Shown piece by piece: positions 36,325 to 44,298 of a stretch of 58,498 nt of DNA. The stretch's first letter is position 1; each line of letters begins with the position of its first letter. The stretch is from GCA-2862585 sp965661345. GTDB lineage: Bacteria > Bacteroidota > Bacteroidia > Flavobacteriales > UBA7312. The stretch covers positions 1-58,498 of the forward strand of contig CBFIDK010000009.1 in assembly GCA_965661345.1 (NCBI GenBank), written 5' to 3'. Made by a program: the position numbers and the translations under genes. Under the pieces are notes generated by a model. It searched no databases, was not told where the DNA came from, and saw only the letters and a list, made by a program, of their open reading frames with translations.

Positions 36325-36705
36325 ATGAAAAAGAAAAGTTTTAGGCTTACGCCATTTCGACAAAAGGTATTAGATCTATTTAAAAATTCCGATCCGGCTT
36401 TAACTATCAAAGAAATCGAATTACAACTTGAATCCTTTGATAGAATAACATTATACAGAACACTAAAGTTATTTACAGAAAGTGGCGTCTTACACGAAAT
36501 AACTCATCCGAACGAGAAAAGATATGCGCTTTGTAAAGAGCCTTGTGATGAGGACGGACATAATCACGAGCATTTGCACTTTCATTGTTCTAAATGTGAA
36601 AATACATTCTGCATAAACACCAAGGTTGTCCCCGTTAAACTAGATGGTTTTAAGGTTCAAACCGCTGAACTCAATGTCTTTGGCTTGTGTAAAAATTGCT
36701 GCTAG
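36325..36705 (+). CDS. Fur-family metalloregulator (Zur-like)
   Basis: 126 residues. N-terminal winged helix (RLTPFRQKVLDLFKN; DRITLYRTLKLFTESG, the recognition helix) and C-terminal metal domain: GHNHEHLHFHCSKCENTFC and LCKNCC give the structural Cys4 zinc site plus His-rich sensory ligands. The N-terminus is shorter than in Fur. Start at ATG 36325; a TTG directly precedes it. Divergent from the receptor, so it probably represses that gene and itself. Zur rather than Fur is inferred from the receptor's His-rich loop. Confidence 0.85.
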   Translation: MKKKSFRLTPFRQKVLDLFKNSDPALTIKEIELQLESFDRITLYRTLKLFTESGVLHEITHPNEKRYALCKEPCDEDGHNHEHLHFHCSKCENTFCINTKVVPVKLDGFKVQTAELNVFGLCKNCC

Positions 36706-36713
36706 TAACACCT

Positions 36714-37148
36714 TTAAATGTGTAAGTACATCGTATAGTGGGGACCTATCCCTTTAATTTCATACAACGAGCCAATCTTAACAAACCCTAATGACTCATA
36801 AAATTCTATCGCGACTAAACGGGCTTTACACCATATCAAATCGCCTCTCTCTTGTTGTAAATCAACAATAGCTTTTCGCATTAGGTCGGTAGCTAAACCA
36901 AGCCTTCTGTATTCCGGGTGAGTTGCCATGCCTCTTAGCCTAAAGGCATTTTTAGAGGCTATTTCAACCATCGACTCAGGGTAGAACGTAGCTATACAAA
37001 GCGCCTCCGAATCCTTTAATACTGCATAATGAAAAGTGTTTTTATCATTATCTCTATCGTAATCCGTTGATTCTATGGGCTGTCCTGGTCGTAAAACTAA
37101 ACTCCTCAGCGGACGAATATCTTCTGCTTGAACTCGTTGAATGGTCAT
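36714..37148 (-). CDS. GNAT family N-acetyltransferase
   Basis: 144 residues. The acetyl-CoA loop is RLRGMATHPEYRRLGLATDLMRKAI (motif A, R/Q-x2-G-x-G/A), followed by ARLVAIEFYESLGFVKIGS (motif B). Substrate unknown. It lies convergent to the Zur-like gene with an 8-nt gap and divergent from the thioredoxin-like gene. Confidence 0.85.
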   Translation of the reverse strand: MTIQRVQAEDIRPLRSLVLRPGQPIESTDYDRDNDKNTFHYAVLKDSEALCIATFYPESMVEIASKNAFRLRGMATHPEYRRLGLATDLMRKAIVDLQQERGDLIWCKARLVAIEFYESLGFVKIGSLYEIKGIGPHYTMYLHI

Positions 37149-37181
37149 GTAGCTAATTTAAATAATTACTACAAAATTGAT

Positions 37182-37189
37182 TATTTTTG
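37182..37189 (+). promoter_or_regulatory. Promoter -7 box of the thioredoxin-like gene
   Basis: TATTTTTG, exact TAnnTTTG, 36 nt before the ATG at 37226. Confidence 0.5.
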
Positions 37190-37225
37190 TACCAAATTTA
37201 AAACACCTTAAATAACAAGATACTT

Positions 37226-37474
37226 ATGGAAATTGTAATGATAAAAAAAGTGGGCTGTGGTCCTTGCAAGACATTTGAACCCATAGTAAAAGCAGAAGCA
37301 GAAAAATATTCACTAGGTTTTAGACACATCATGCAAGAAGATATGCCAGAAGAAATAAGGCCCCCTTATTTTCCATATTTCTACCTGTATTCTGAAGGAG
37401 AAGTTATTGAACATTGGGGTGGGACAAGCGATAGAAAGCTTGAAAAAGTTCTCAAGCGTCACCTAGATAAATAA
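37226..37474 (+). CDS. Small thioredoxin-like protein
   Basis: 82 residues, cytosolic. The redox motif CGPC sits near residues 11-14 (KKVGCGPCKTFEP), and PYFPYFYLY has the cis-Pro region. It is shorter than thioredoxin (~105), closer to a glutaredoxin-size fold. It may reduce disulfides; partners unknown. 3 nt from the convergent blh gene. Confidence 0.75.
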   Translation: MEIVMIKKVGCGPCKTFEPIVKAEAEKYSLGFRHIMQEDMPEEIRPPYFPYFYLYSEGEVIEHWGGTSDRKLEKVLKRHLDK

Positions 37475-37477
37475 GCC

Positions 37478-38374
37478 CTATTTATTATAAAAAATGTTCA
37501 TCACTATGGCGTGTGGCAAAGTGATGACGGATATAATGATTATTGCCAAAAACGGAACAGATATGTTTAATATTCCGTGGTATGCCAGTAGCACTAATAC
37601 TGTTGTGAAAAAAATACTCAAAAAGGAATAAGGCAATAATAGTTTCAAAAAGTCCAAAACACTAAAATCAGTACGTTCAGACTTAAAAAATTGAAACTCT
37701 TGATTCATTACCATTATGGAGTGAAGAATGACAAAATACAGCGTAAAGCCAATTATAAAAGGAAAAAGATAAAAGGTTAAATGAATAAGCCCTATCAGGA
37801 ATATTTCCGATGAAAAGCGTTTAAACGATAGTAAGTCAGAAAAAAACAAATACCCTATGGCTAAAACCGTAAATGCATTGGTTAGAGCATAAAACCAAAA
37901 GAAAATACGCTCATTATACACTACAGAAAAATCTTTTGTGTCTTGAAACAAGGCCGTTATATCCGCTAGTTCGTGTATGTTGTAATAGACTAAACTCGCT
38001 AATAACGCCAATCCCCAGCTAAAGAATAATAGTGTCCTCCACTTTAATTTTAGTTTAATGTCAACTAACTGAGACTCACCAAAGTGAAAAGCGGAAAGCA
38101 ATAAAAAGATGACAAAACTAATTACAGGCTGCCAAAACCAAAGTAAAATAAATGCTAAAATAAGCCCCAAATAGATGGTGTAAAATTTGAGTTGTGACAT
38201 TTTTCGTTTTCTAAAAAACAAAACATGATCTATTGCGCCATGTGGAATGCCAAAAAGTAAAATGAAAAAAGATGCTCCAAGGAGTTGATTGTTTAGTGGT
38301 ATTTCTACAAAGGCTTGAAACACTAAGAATAGTGCATATATACAAACAACAAAGATGAATGTGAATCGATTCAT
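37478..38374 (-). CDS. blh: Brp/Blh-family beta-carotene 15,15'-dioxygenase
   Basis: 298 residues, about eight membrane helices. It cleaves beta-carotene to two retinals, the chromophore of rhodopsin. Conserved His motifs: FGIPHGAIDHVLFF, LSAFHFGESQ, YFVILHSIMVMNQE and LPHAIVMN, the iron ligands of the family. It directly follows the proteorhodopsin gene on the same strand (74 nt, with a hairpin between). Carotenoid synthesis genes are not in the window. Confidence 0.93.
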   Translation of the reverse strand: MNRFTFIFVVCIYALFLVFQAFVEIPLNNQLLGASFFILLFGIPHGAIDHVLFFRKRKMSQLKFYTIYLGLILAFILLWFWQPVISFVIFLLLSAFHFGESQLVDIKLKLKWRTLLFFSWGLALLASLVYYNIHELADITALFQDTKDFSVVYNERIFFWFYALTNAFTVLAIGYLFFSDLLSFKRFSSEIFLIGLIHLTFYLFPFIIGFTLYFVILHSIMVMNQEFQFFKSERTDFSVLDFLKLLLPYSFLSIFFTTVLVLLAYHGILNISVPFLAIIIISVITLPHAIVMNIFYNK

Positions 38375-38390
38375 AACCCTCTATAAATAT

Positions 38391-38426
38391 TAAAGGCAGA
38401 CTAAATAAATATCTAGTCTGCCTTTA
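38391..38426 (-). terminator. Intercistronic hairpin between proteorhodopsin and blh
   Basis: Perfect 13-bp stem TAAAGGCAGACTA (38391-38403) / TAGTCTGCCTTTA (38414-38426), 10-nt AT-rich loop. On the minus strand it is followed by a weak T-rich stretch only, so it may be a leaky terminator or an mRNA 3'-end stabiliser. Confidence 0.65.
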
Positions 38427-38448
38427 AATTAACCAAAAACGATGATTG

Positions 38449-39171
38449 TTATTTTGATTCTGTTACGGCAATGTTATAAACTACCAAACCGAATCCGATT
38501 TTGTTAATAGCATCTGCAATGTTGTACCATAAGTCTACATCACTTGGACTCATAACACTGCTTAACCATCCGCCTTCCATACACATGTATCCGATTGGAT
38601 AGATAGCCCATCCTACTAATACAAACCATGCTAGTGTACGAACACCTTTCTTGACTACTTCAGAATTACTCTTTTCAGCCAATTGTGCTACTTCACCAAA
38701 CCATGCTGCGTACAAAATGTATATGTAACCTATTGTAGATATTACACCCCATTTTACTGAATGTGCTGTATCGCCACCTTCTGGGTTGAATGATTCACCG
38801 ATATAACCGGCAACCAACATCCATACAGATGCAATAATTAATTTCCACAATAAACTCTTGGTAGCGCCGGCAGCCCTAGTAAGTAGATAAAATTCTACAC
38901 ACATTAGGGGTACTGTTAACGTCCAGTCTACATACCTAAAGAAAGTTGGATTATCTCCTGTTGCCATGTAATAATCACGCATGTAGAAGTAGTGTACTGC
39001 TGCAATACCTGTGATTAAACCTGAAATAAGAAGAGATAACTTCCACTTATCGTCTACACTGCCTCTTTCGAAGAAAAAGAATACAGATGCGGCAAACATT
39101 GCCATGTATCCGATAAAAAACGTGAAGCCTACATAATCGTCTGGCCTCATTACTTGAATGTCTAATAGCAT
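38449..39171 (-). CDS. Proteorhodopsin, green-absorbing proton pump
   Basis: 240 residues, seven helices. Retinal is bound at Lys224 (DAINKIGFGL), with Asp220 in the counter-ion complex. Helix C reads RYVDWTLTVPLMCVEF: Asp82 (proton acceptor), Thr86 and Glu93 (proton donor) give the DTE triad of outward proton pumps. His60 matches the conserved His that pairs with the acceptor Asp. The spectral tuning residue is Met90 (position 105 in the reference protein), which predicts green absorption, as is usual in Bacteroidota. It should generate proton motive force from light. Confidence 0.97.
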   Translation of the reverse strand: MLLDIQVMRPDDYVGFTFFIGYMAMFAASVFFFFERGSVDDKWKLSLLISGLITGIAAVHYFYMRDYYMATGDNPTFFRYVDWTLTVPLMCVEFYLLTRAAGATKSLLWKLIIASVWMLVAGYIGESFNPEGGDTAHSVKWGVISTIGYIYILYAAWFGEVAQLAEKSNSEVVKKGVRTLAWFVLVGWAIYPIGYMCMEGGWLSSVMSPSDVDLWYNIADAINKIGFGLVVYNIAVTESK

Positions 39172-39199
39172 AACTTGTTAATTTAATTAGTTAGTGGTA

Positions 39200-39207
39200 C
39201 AAACATA
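39200..39207 (-). promoter_or_regulatory. Proteorhodopsin promoter -7 box
   Basis: Minus-strand TATGTTTG at 39207-39200, 28 nt before the ATG at 39171. Confidence 0.6.
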
Positions 39208-39216
39208 AATAATTTT

Positions 39217-39244
39217 GTATAGCTTTTTAAAAAATTAGCTATAC
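39217..39244. promoter_or_regulatory. Inverted repeat upstream of the proteorhodopsin promoter
   Basis: GTATAGCT (39217-39224) and AGCTATAC (39237-39244), perfect 8-bp arms 12 nt apart. It begins 9 nt upstream of the -7 box, hence covers the -33 region: a likely binding site for a dimeric regulator. Confidence 0.6.
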
Positions 39245-39368
39245 ATTTTTTGTTTTTTAATGTTTTTTTTTGTGTTTACTCTAGTAATTGACTTATTAAA
39301 AAAATCTATATAAAACTATTTTTCTTGACCTATTTACGCTAATTTTATGCTCCAATTAACCCTAACAA

Positions 39369-39839
39369 GTGAAATTTAAGTACCTAAACACAAGCAAAAA
39401 GCTTCAATTTTATGCTATTGAAGAGGCTTCATTTGATGAAATTACGCTTTATGGAGACAGTGTTCCTGCGGGTTTTCCGTCCCCCGCTGACGACTATCTC
39501 GATATGGACTTAAACTTACACGATTACCTTGTTCAACACCCCTCTGCAACTTTCTGCGTTCGAGCCATTGGCGACTCAATGGTAGATGCTGGCATCCAAA
39601 GTTCTGACGTTATGGTTATAGACAGGGCTTTAACGCCTAAAAACAACGACATCATATTAGCTGTCGTTAACGGCGAGTTTACAGTAAAACGAATAAAGAA
39701 AAGCGAAGACGAGCTATACCTTATGCCAGCCAATGAGAACTACAAACCCATGAAGATTACAGAAGAAATGAACTTTCAAGTATGGGGAGTCGTAACCTTT
39801 ATCATACACAAAGCCAATGCTAGCACTAGCGGATTGTAA
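39369..39839 (+). CDS. umuD: UmuD-like S24 autoprotease of a translesion polymerase
   Basis: 156 residues, somewhat longer at the N-terminus than E. coli UmuD. After RecA-stimulated self-cleavage it activates UmuC. The cleavage site is Ala34-Gly35 (SVPAGFPSP); the Ser/Lys dyad is Ser70 (IGDSMVDAGI) and Lys107 (FTVKRIKK). GTG start at 39369, chosen because the domain begins immediately after it. It overlaps umuC by 23 nt. Confidence 0.93.
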   Translation: MKFKYLNTSKKLQFYAIEEASFDEITLYGDSVPAGFPSPADDYLDMDLNLHDYLVQHPSATFCVRAIGDSMVDAGIQSSDVMVIDRALTPKNNDIILAVVNGEFTVKRIKKSEDELYLMPANENYKPMKITEEMNFQVWGVVTFIIHKANASTSGL

Positions 39840-41070
39840 TAATTTTTACGCTTCGTGTGAGCGTGTATTTCAACCAAAATTAGAAGGAAAACCTATCTTG
39901 GTTCTCTCTAATAATGACGGCTGTGTTATAGCGCGAAGCAATGAAAGCAAGGCTTTGGGAATAAAAATGGGTGTTCCTGTATTTAAAGTGAAAAGCATAA
40001 TACAACAACATAACGTTCATGTTTTTTCATCAAATTTCAGCTTGTACGGAGATTTATCAAAACGAGTAATGTCTACAATGCGACAAGAAGTAAAAGCTAT
40101 GGAGGTCTATTCTATTGACGAAGCTTTTATGGACTTTACAGGCGAAGGAGATCCTCTTTCCAAAGGCATTGCTCTCAAACAAAAAGTAAAACAACACACA
40201 GGTATTCCAATTTCTATTGGTATTGCACCAACCAAAACGCTATGTAAAGTAGCGGGTCTGATTGCCAAAAAACACACCAAAACAGGCGTTTTTGTATTGG
40301 ATAGCCCTGAGTTGATTAATAGAGCCTTGAATTGGCTGCCAGTAGAAGATCTTTGGGGAGTAGGAAGACGGCATGGGCGTATGCTGAAAAATATGGGTAT
40401 AAACACTGCTCATGACCTTTGCCGGGCTGAAGAAAGCTGGGTAAAGCGTAGGTTGTCGGTTGTAGGGCTAAGAATGGTAAAAGAGCTCAAAGGCATTCCG
40501 TGTTTTCCATTAGACGAAAACTCTAGTAGAAAAAAGAACATTTGCACCTCTCGCTCTTTTGGAAAAAAAGTGACCGACATAAAGGGCCTCAAGGAAAGCC
40601 TAAGTAATTATGCTTCTAACTGCGCCTACAAACTGCGTAAACAAAAAAGCTGCGCGACAAGAGTTAGCTTATTTATACATACAAACCCCTTCAAGCCAAC
40701 AGACAAACAGTACAAGGGTTTTACTTCTTTTATTCTGGACTCGCCAACTAACGACTCGATGGAGATTGTTCGCTTCGCACTAAAAGGTTTGGAAAAAATA
40801 TATCGCCCCGGATACAACTATAAAAAGGCGGGCGTTATTGTCGGCGATATCGTTCCGCAACAGCAACAACAACTCAGCTTATTCGACTCTATAGATCGTC
40901 AGAAACAACAATCTGTAATGTCTACCCTCGATAAGATTAACGAAAAAATGGGGCGCGATAAAGTACGTCTGGCAGTACAAGGTCAGTCCAGAAAATGGAA
41001 AATGAAAAGAGAGAAACTCTCTCCGTCCTACTCCACTCGAATAGAAGAGTCGCTAGTAGTACAGCTCTAA
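39817..41070 (+). CDS. umuC: Y-family DNA polymerase V catalytic subunit
   Basis: 417 residues, normal for UmuC. Translesion synthesis over damaged template. Palm motifs: LADCNNFYASCERVF (metal Asp), LSNNDGCVIARS, VYSIDEAFMDFTG (catalytic Asp-Glu). Helix-hairpin-helix region at DLWGVGRRHGRMLKNMGI; little-finger domain and C-terminal QQQQLSLFDS resemble a beta-clamp-binding motif. Coupled to umuD. Confidence 0.95.
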   Translation: MLALADCNNFYASCERVFQPKLEGKPILVLSNNDGCVIARSNESKALGIKMGVPVFKVKSIIQQHNVHVFSSNFSLYGDLSKRVMSTMRQEVKAMEVYSIDEAFMDFTGEGDPLSKGIALKQKVKQHTGIPISIGIAPTKTLCKVAGLIAKKHTKTGVFVLDSPELINRALNWLPVEDLWGVGRRHGRMLKNMGINTAHDLCRAEESWVKRRLSVVGLRMVKELKGIPCFPLDENSSRKKNICTSRSFGKKVTDIKGLKESLSNYASNCAYKLRKQKSCATRVSLFIHTNPFKPTDKQYKGFTSFILDSPTNDSMEIVRFALKGLEKIYRPGYNYKKAGVIVGDIVPQQQQQLSLFDSIDRQKQQSVMSTLDKINEKMGRDKVRLAVQGQSRKWKMKREKLSPSYSTRIEESLVVQL

Positions 41071-41140
41071 CAACAAAAGGATAGCAGCAAGCGTTTGATA
41101 TGGATAAATTGTATTTTAGACCCCGCTAACTAATCAGAGT

Positions 41141-42271
41141 TTGAACATCCAACTACATACTTCATCACAATCGGTTGATTTAAAACAATGGAAACGTATT
41201 GGAAAAGACCGTAACCCTTTTCTATACATGCCTTTCAAGCAAGCTTTGGAAAAAAACCACACCGAGGGCATAAAGCATTTGTATTATATGGTAGATGAGG
41301 CTGACGACAACATCATAGGCTATGCTCAAAAATTTAGCTTAGGGGGAGGAAAAATAAGCGCGTATCAAAAAAGAAACAGTGTAAATAAAGGATTGGTTAG
41401 CTTTTTGTTAGGCTTGCTGAAACTAGATGTCGTAGTGGTCGGCAACGGCTTAATCACCAATGTAAATAATATTACAGCAAATAGTATCCGAAATAAGGAT
41501 GAGTTCGTAACAGCTTTACTAGATAAAATTCGACTAAAGTTAAGCGCAGGTAAATTTATTATTCCTGATCATTTTTTCACCCATTTAGAGATTGAAAATC
41601 CCGAAGTGGTATTTCCAAAACTGATAAAAATAGAAATCGAAGAAGACATGAAATTACGCCTTTCTAAGGATTGGAAAAGCTTTGCAGACTATACCGATAG
41701 CTTAAAGAAAAAATACCGAACTAGACTGCGTGGAGTGATGGCGAAAAGCGATAGTGTAACGATAAGTTTACTGTCAAAAGACGATTTAATTAGGCATGAA
41801 GATAGAATTCAAGAGCTTTTTGATAACGTAAAGAAAAACTCCTCTTTTGGCGCTCTTACCTTTAATTCTAAAGTGTTTAAAGATTTAATAACACTAGAAT
41901 GCCCTAAGAGTAAGGTTTACGGTCTGTTCCTAAAAAAAGAACTCATTGGTTTTTCATCAGAACTAATCGCAAACAATAATTTGTATTCTTATTTCATAGG
42001 GCTCGACTACACTTACAATCAAGAATATAGAATCTATGAGCGAATACTCAACGAAAGCATTAAGCACGGGATAGAATGCGGCGCTAAAGAGGTGATTTTT
42101 GGAAGAACTGCTGCTGAATTTAAAAGTAATGTTGGTGCTACTCCAGAAAAATCGCACATTTACATTCACCTACACGACCCTTTGTTGAGATGGGTATTGC
42201 GACCTATTCTTAGTAAAATTAAACCAAAGAAGTGGACCCAAAGGCATCCATTTAAAGTCACTTTGGGTTAA
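41141..42271 (+). CDS. GNAT/BioF2-like acyltransferase
   Basis: 376 residues, cytosolic. The middle (SFADYTDSLKKKYRTRLRGV, ~190-210) and the C-terminal half (YGLFLKKELIGFSSELIAN; RIYERILNESIKHGIECGAKE) resemble BioF2-like (Acetyltransf_6) proteins, which transfer acyl or aminoacyl groups; substrate unknown. The start is TTG at 41141; the next in-frame Met is about 29 residues in, so the exact start is uncertain. 70 nt after umuC; it may be co-transcribed. Confidence 0.7.
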   Translation: MNIQLHTSSQSVDLKQWKRIGKDRNPFLYMPFKQALEKNHTEGIKHLYYMVDEADDNIIGYAQKFSLGGGKISAYQKRNSVNKGLVSFLLGLLKLDVVVVGNGLITNVNNITANSIRNKDEFVTALLDKIRLKLSAGKFIIPDHFFTHLEIENPEVVFPKLIKIEIEEDMKLRLSKDWKSFADYTDSLKKKYRTRLRGVMAKSDSVTISLLSKDDLIRHEDRIQELFDNVKKNSSFGALTFNSKVFKDLITLECPKSKVYGLFLKKELIGFSSELIANNNLYSYFIGLDYTYNQEYRIYERILNESIKHGIECGAKEVIFGRTAAEFKSNVGATPEKSHIYIHLHDPLLRWVLRPILSKIKPKKWTQRHPFKVTLG

Positions 42272-42292
42272 TTATATGATTTAAAAAACCTT

Positions 42293-42460
42293 TTATTGCA
42301 CTATATAATTCTTAATCTTCGGATTAATTTCTATTGGTTTATAAGAAAAAATCCCGCATTTTATTTTGGGCTTATCATTCTCAATAGTGTAATGTGTTCC
42401 AAAAAAAATATACAGAACAAAGGAGAAAACTATTGTATTAATCCCGATTAATCGAATCAT
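42293..42460 (-). CDS. Small membrane protein, 55 residues
   Basis: Short ORF from the ATG at 42460: MIRLIGINTIVFSFVLYIFFG gives one N-terminal transmembrane helix, then a hydrophilic tail (HYTIENDKPKIKCGIFSY ... IKNYIVQ). It fills the 248-nt gap and ends 21 nt from the convergent acyltransferase gene, in line with the tight packing elsewhere here. It may be the last gene of the copper-type operon (59 nt after the barrel gene). No homologue recognised; coding status is inferred. Confidence 0.5.
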   Translation of the reverse strand: MIRLIGINTIVFSFVLYIFFGTHYTIENDKPKIKCGIFSYKPIEINPKIKNYIVQ

Positions 42461-42519
42461 TTTCCCGTTTAATTCGCCATGAATTAAGCTGGGGAACGGT
42501 TACTAATAACCCAAGGTTC

Positions 42520-43524
42520 TTAATGTAAAACGCCTCCTATTTCTGCTTCTTTAAGCAAAAAACGGTATGATAAGCCTACGGTAACTTGGTATTGAGTAGA
42601 AAACTGCGAGCCGTTCAAATCTTCATATAATGGCAGGTCTGCTGTTGCAAAATACGTAAACCCATTCTTTGAATAACTGAGCTGAGGCACGAACAACATT
42701 TTACTTAAACCTGTTGACTCTAACTCTACATTATAGTTTACTAGGTCAACTCCATGGGCGGCTTCTATTTCTCCAACGTGTTCATACTTTAGCTGAGCAG
42801 TAAGGCCAAAATTCTTTGGCAAACTTTTAGAAAAAAACACGCTCATACTTGAGTAATCGCCAAACTTTTCGCCAAGAGAATTAAATGCTTTTTTGATGAA
42901 TAAGGAATTCGCAAAAACACTAAACTTCTTTTTTGGATATGTCCTAAAGATAAAGGCATAAAACATCGCGTCTTGGGAGCCATTGGTTAATTGGGCAATT
43001 GGAGGATTATAGGCATAGATGTCTCCAAATATTGGATTGGAGACAAGAAGGCTAGAGTCCGTATGGCTACCTATAGGAAGCTTCAAGCCGAGCCCTAATG
43101 TTAGTTCTGTTCTATGATTTTCTTTTTTAAAATTGAAGACATTATAGCGCGGAAATAATATCAAGTCCGATACGCCTGAAATAGAATAAGACTCGTTTCG
43201 GTTTACTACCGATTTATCTAAAAAATAGCCTAATGCTACTGACATGGTTAATTTTTCACTTAAGCCATAGTCCGTTCTAAAAAAAAGATAGTCGGACCTT
43301 AAAGTGTCGCTTAAAATGGATACAGTGTCTTTATTATTATTTGTTTTGAAAAGGTGTGAACTGATGTATTGATAACTCGTTGAAATTTCCATCTGATTTT
43401 CCAGTAACACTCCTGATGCGGCGGCTCCAGAAATCGGGCTGCCAGAGCCTCCTGAACAACACCCTTGAGAATACACTAAGTTGGCCGACAGCAATAAACA
43501 GCTGGCTAGTATTATTTTTTTCAT
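42520..43524 (-). CDS. Outer-membrane beta-barrel with N-terminal Cys-Cys motif
   Basis: 334 residues. Signal peptide MKKIILASCLLLSANLVYSQ is followed at once by GCCSGGSGSPISGAAASG, then many amphipathic strands (MEISTSYQYISSHLFK; HRTELTLGLGLKLPIGS; YQVTVGLSYRFLLK). It looks like a monomeric outer-membrane barrel. The Cys pair at the mature N-terminus could bind copper or another soft metal, in keeping with its neighbours (inference). 13 nt after the thioredoxin-like gene. Confidence 0.7.
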   Translation of the reverse strand: MKKIILASCLLLSANLVYSQGCCSGGSGSPISGAAASGVLLENQMEISTSYQYISSHLFKTNNNKDTVSILSDTLRSDYLFFRTDYGLSEKLTMSVALGYFLDKSVVNRNESYSISGVSDLILFPRYNVFNFKKENHRTELTLGLGLKLPIGSHTDSSLLVSNPIFGDIYAYNPPIAQLTNGSQDAMFYAFIFRTYPKKKFSVFANSLFIKKAFNSLGEKFGDYSSMSVFFSKSLPKNFGLTAQLKYEHVGEIEAAHGVDLVNYNVELESTGLSKMLFVPQLSYSKNGFTYFATADLPLYEDLNGSQFSTQYQVTVGLSYRFLLKEAEIGGVLH

Positions 43525-43537
43525 GCTTTAATTTCTG

Positions 43538-44272
43538 TTATTTGTTAACTATAAACGACTTTGATTGATTTAAGTACTTTAAAAAATAAACCCCCTCAGA
43601 GAAATTAGAAAGGTCTATTGATGCTTTTGAGAAAAAATTATCCGCTTTGTACACTATCCTTCCTTGCGCGTTTACAATGCTCATTGAAAATGGTTCTTTG
43701 TACTTGCTATCAATCGTTAAATCTTGACTTACAGGATTAGGATATATCGTTAGATTTATGTCTTCTATTTGTTTGTCGTCAGAAATTCCGCTTATGGCAC
43801 ACTCAACCAAGGCCAAATCAATAGCGTCTTTAATTCCTTCGGACGAGCTGTTTTCATTATAAAACACTTTGCGTGTTTTACAGCCTAAAACAACAATTTT
43901 TGGCATTCCATCAACGCCGTAATCGCTCATGCTAATTAGTTCGCTTGAAAACTTCTTCACATCGCCCATTTGATAATTTTCAGACCAAGTTTGAATCACA
44001 GAGCATTCATGATCGGCATAATCATCCGCTATAAAAAACTTAACTTTTTCTGGGTCGTATTCTTTAGTAACGGAAAAGGCCGTAACAGGGTCGGCAATAC
44101 AGGAAACACAAGGCATAACCCATGCAATGACAACGACATTTCCAGCATCAAGGTCTTGAAATAAATTATAACTTTCTCCATCACAATTAGTAACAGTAAA
44201 GTCTGTGGCTGTGCTTTGACCGTAAGACAAAACAGAAGAAGCTAGCGCTAGTACTATTATAAGTTTTTTCAT
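43538..44272 (-). CDS. Thioredoxin-like protein with T9SS sorting domain
   Basis: 244 residues. Signal MKKLIIVLALASSVLSYGQ; thioredoxin-like domain (about 21-155) with Cys55-Val-Ser-Cys58 in AWVMPCVSCIADP; then a T9SS C-terminal domain (YPNPVSQDLTI ... GVYFLKYLNQSKSFIVNK, ~175-244). It should act outside the cytoplasm and be exported to the surface. In this operon it could keep metal-binding Cys reduced or sense copper, SCO-like, by inference. 26 nt after the HMA gene. Confidence 0.8.
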   Translation of the reverse strand: MKKLIIVLALASSVLSYGQSTATDFTVTNCDGESYNLFQDLDAGNVVVIAWVMPCVSCIADPVTAFSVTKEYDPEKVKFFIADDYADHECSVIQTWSENYQMGDVKKFSSELISMSDYGVDGMPKIVVLGCKTRKVFYNENSSSEGIKDAIDLALVECAISGISDDKQIEDINLTIYPNPVSQDLTIDSKYKEPFSMSIVNAQGRIVYKADNFFSKASIDLSNFSEGVYFLKYLNQSKSFIVNK

Positions 44273-44298
44273 TTTTTGGAAGGTGTTTAAAATAGTGT

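Noticed and set aside
42272..42519. tRNA or riboswitch in the gap
   Set aside because: No cloverleaf, T-loop motif or recognisable aptamer; a small ORF accounts for most of it.
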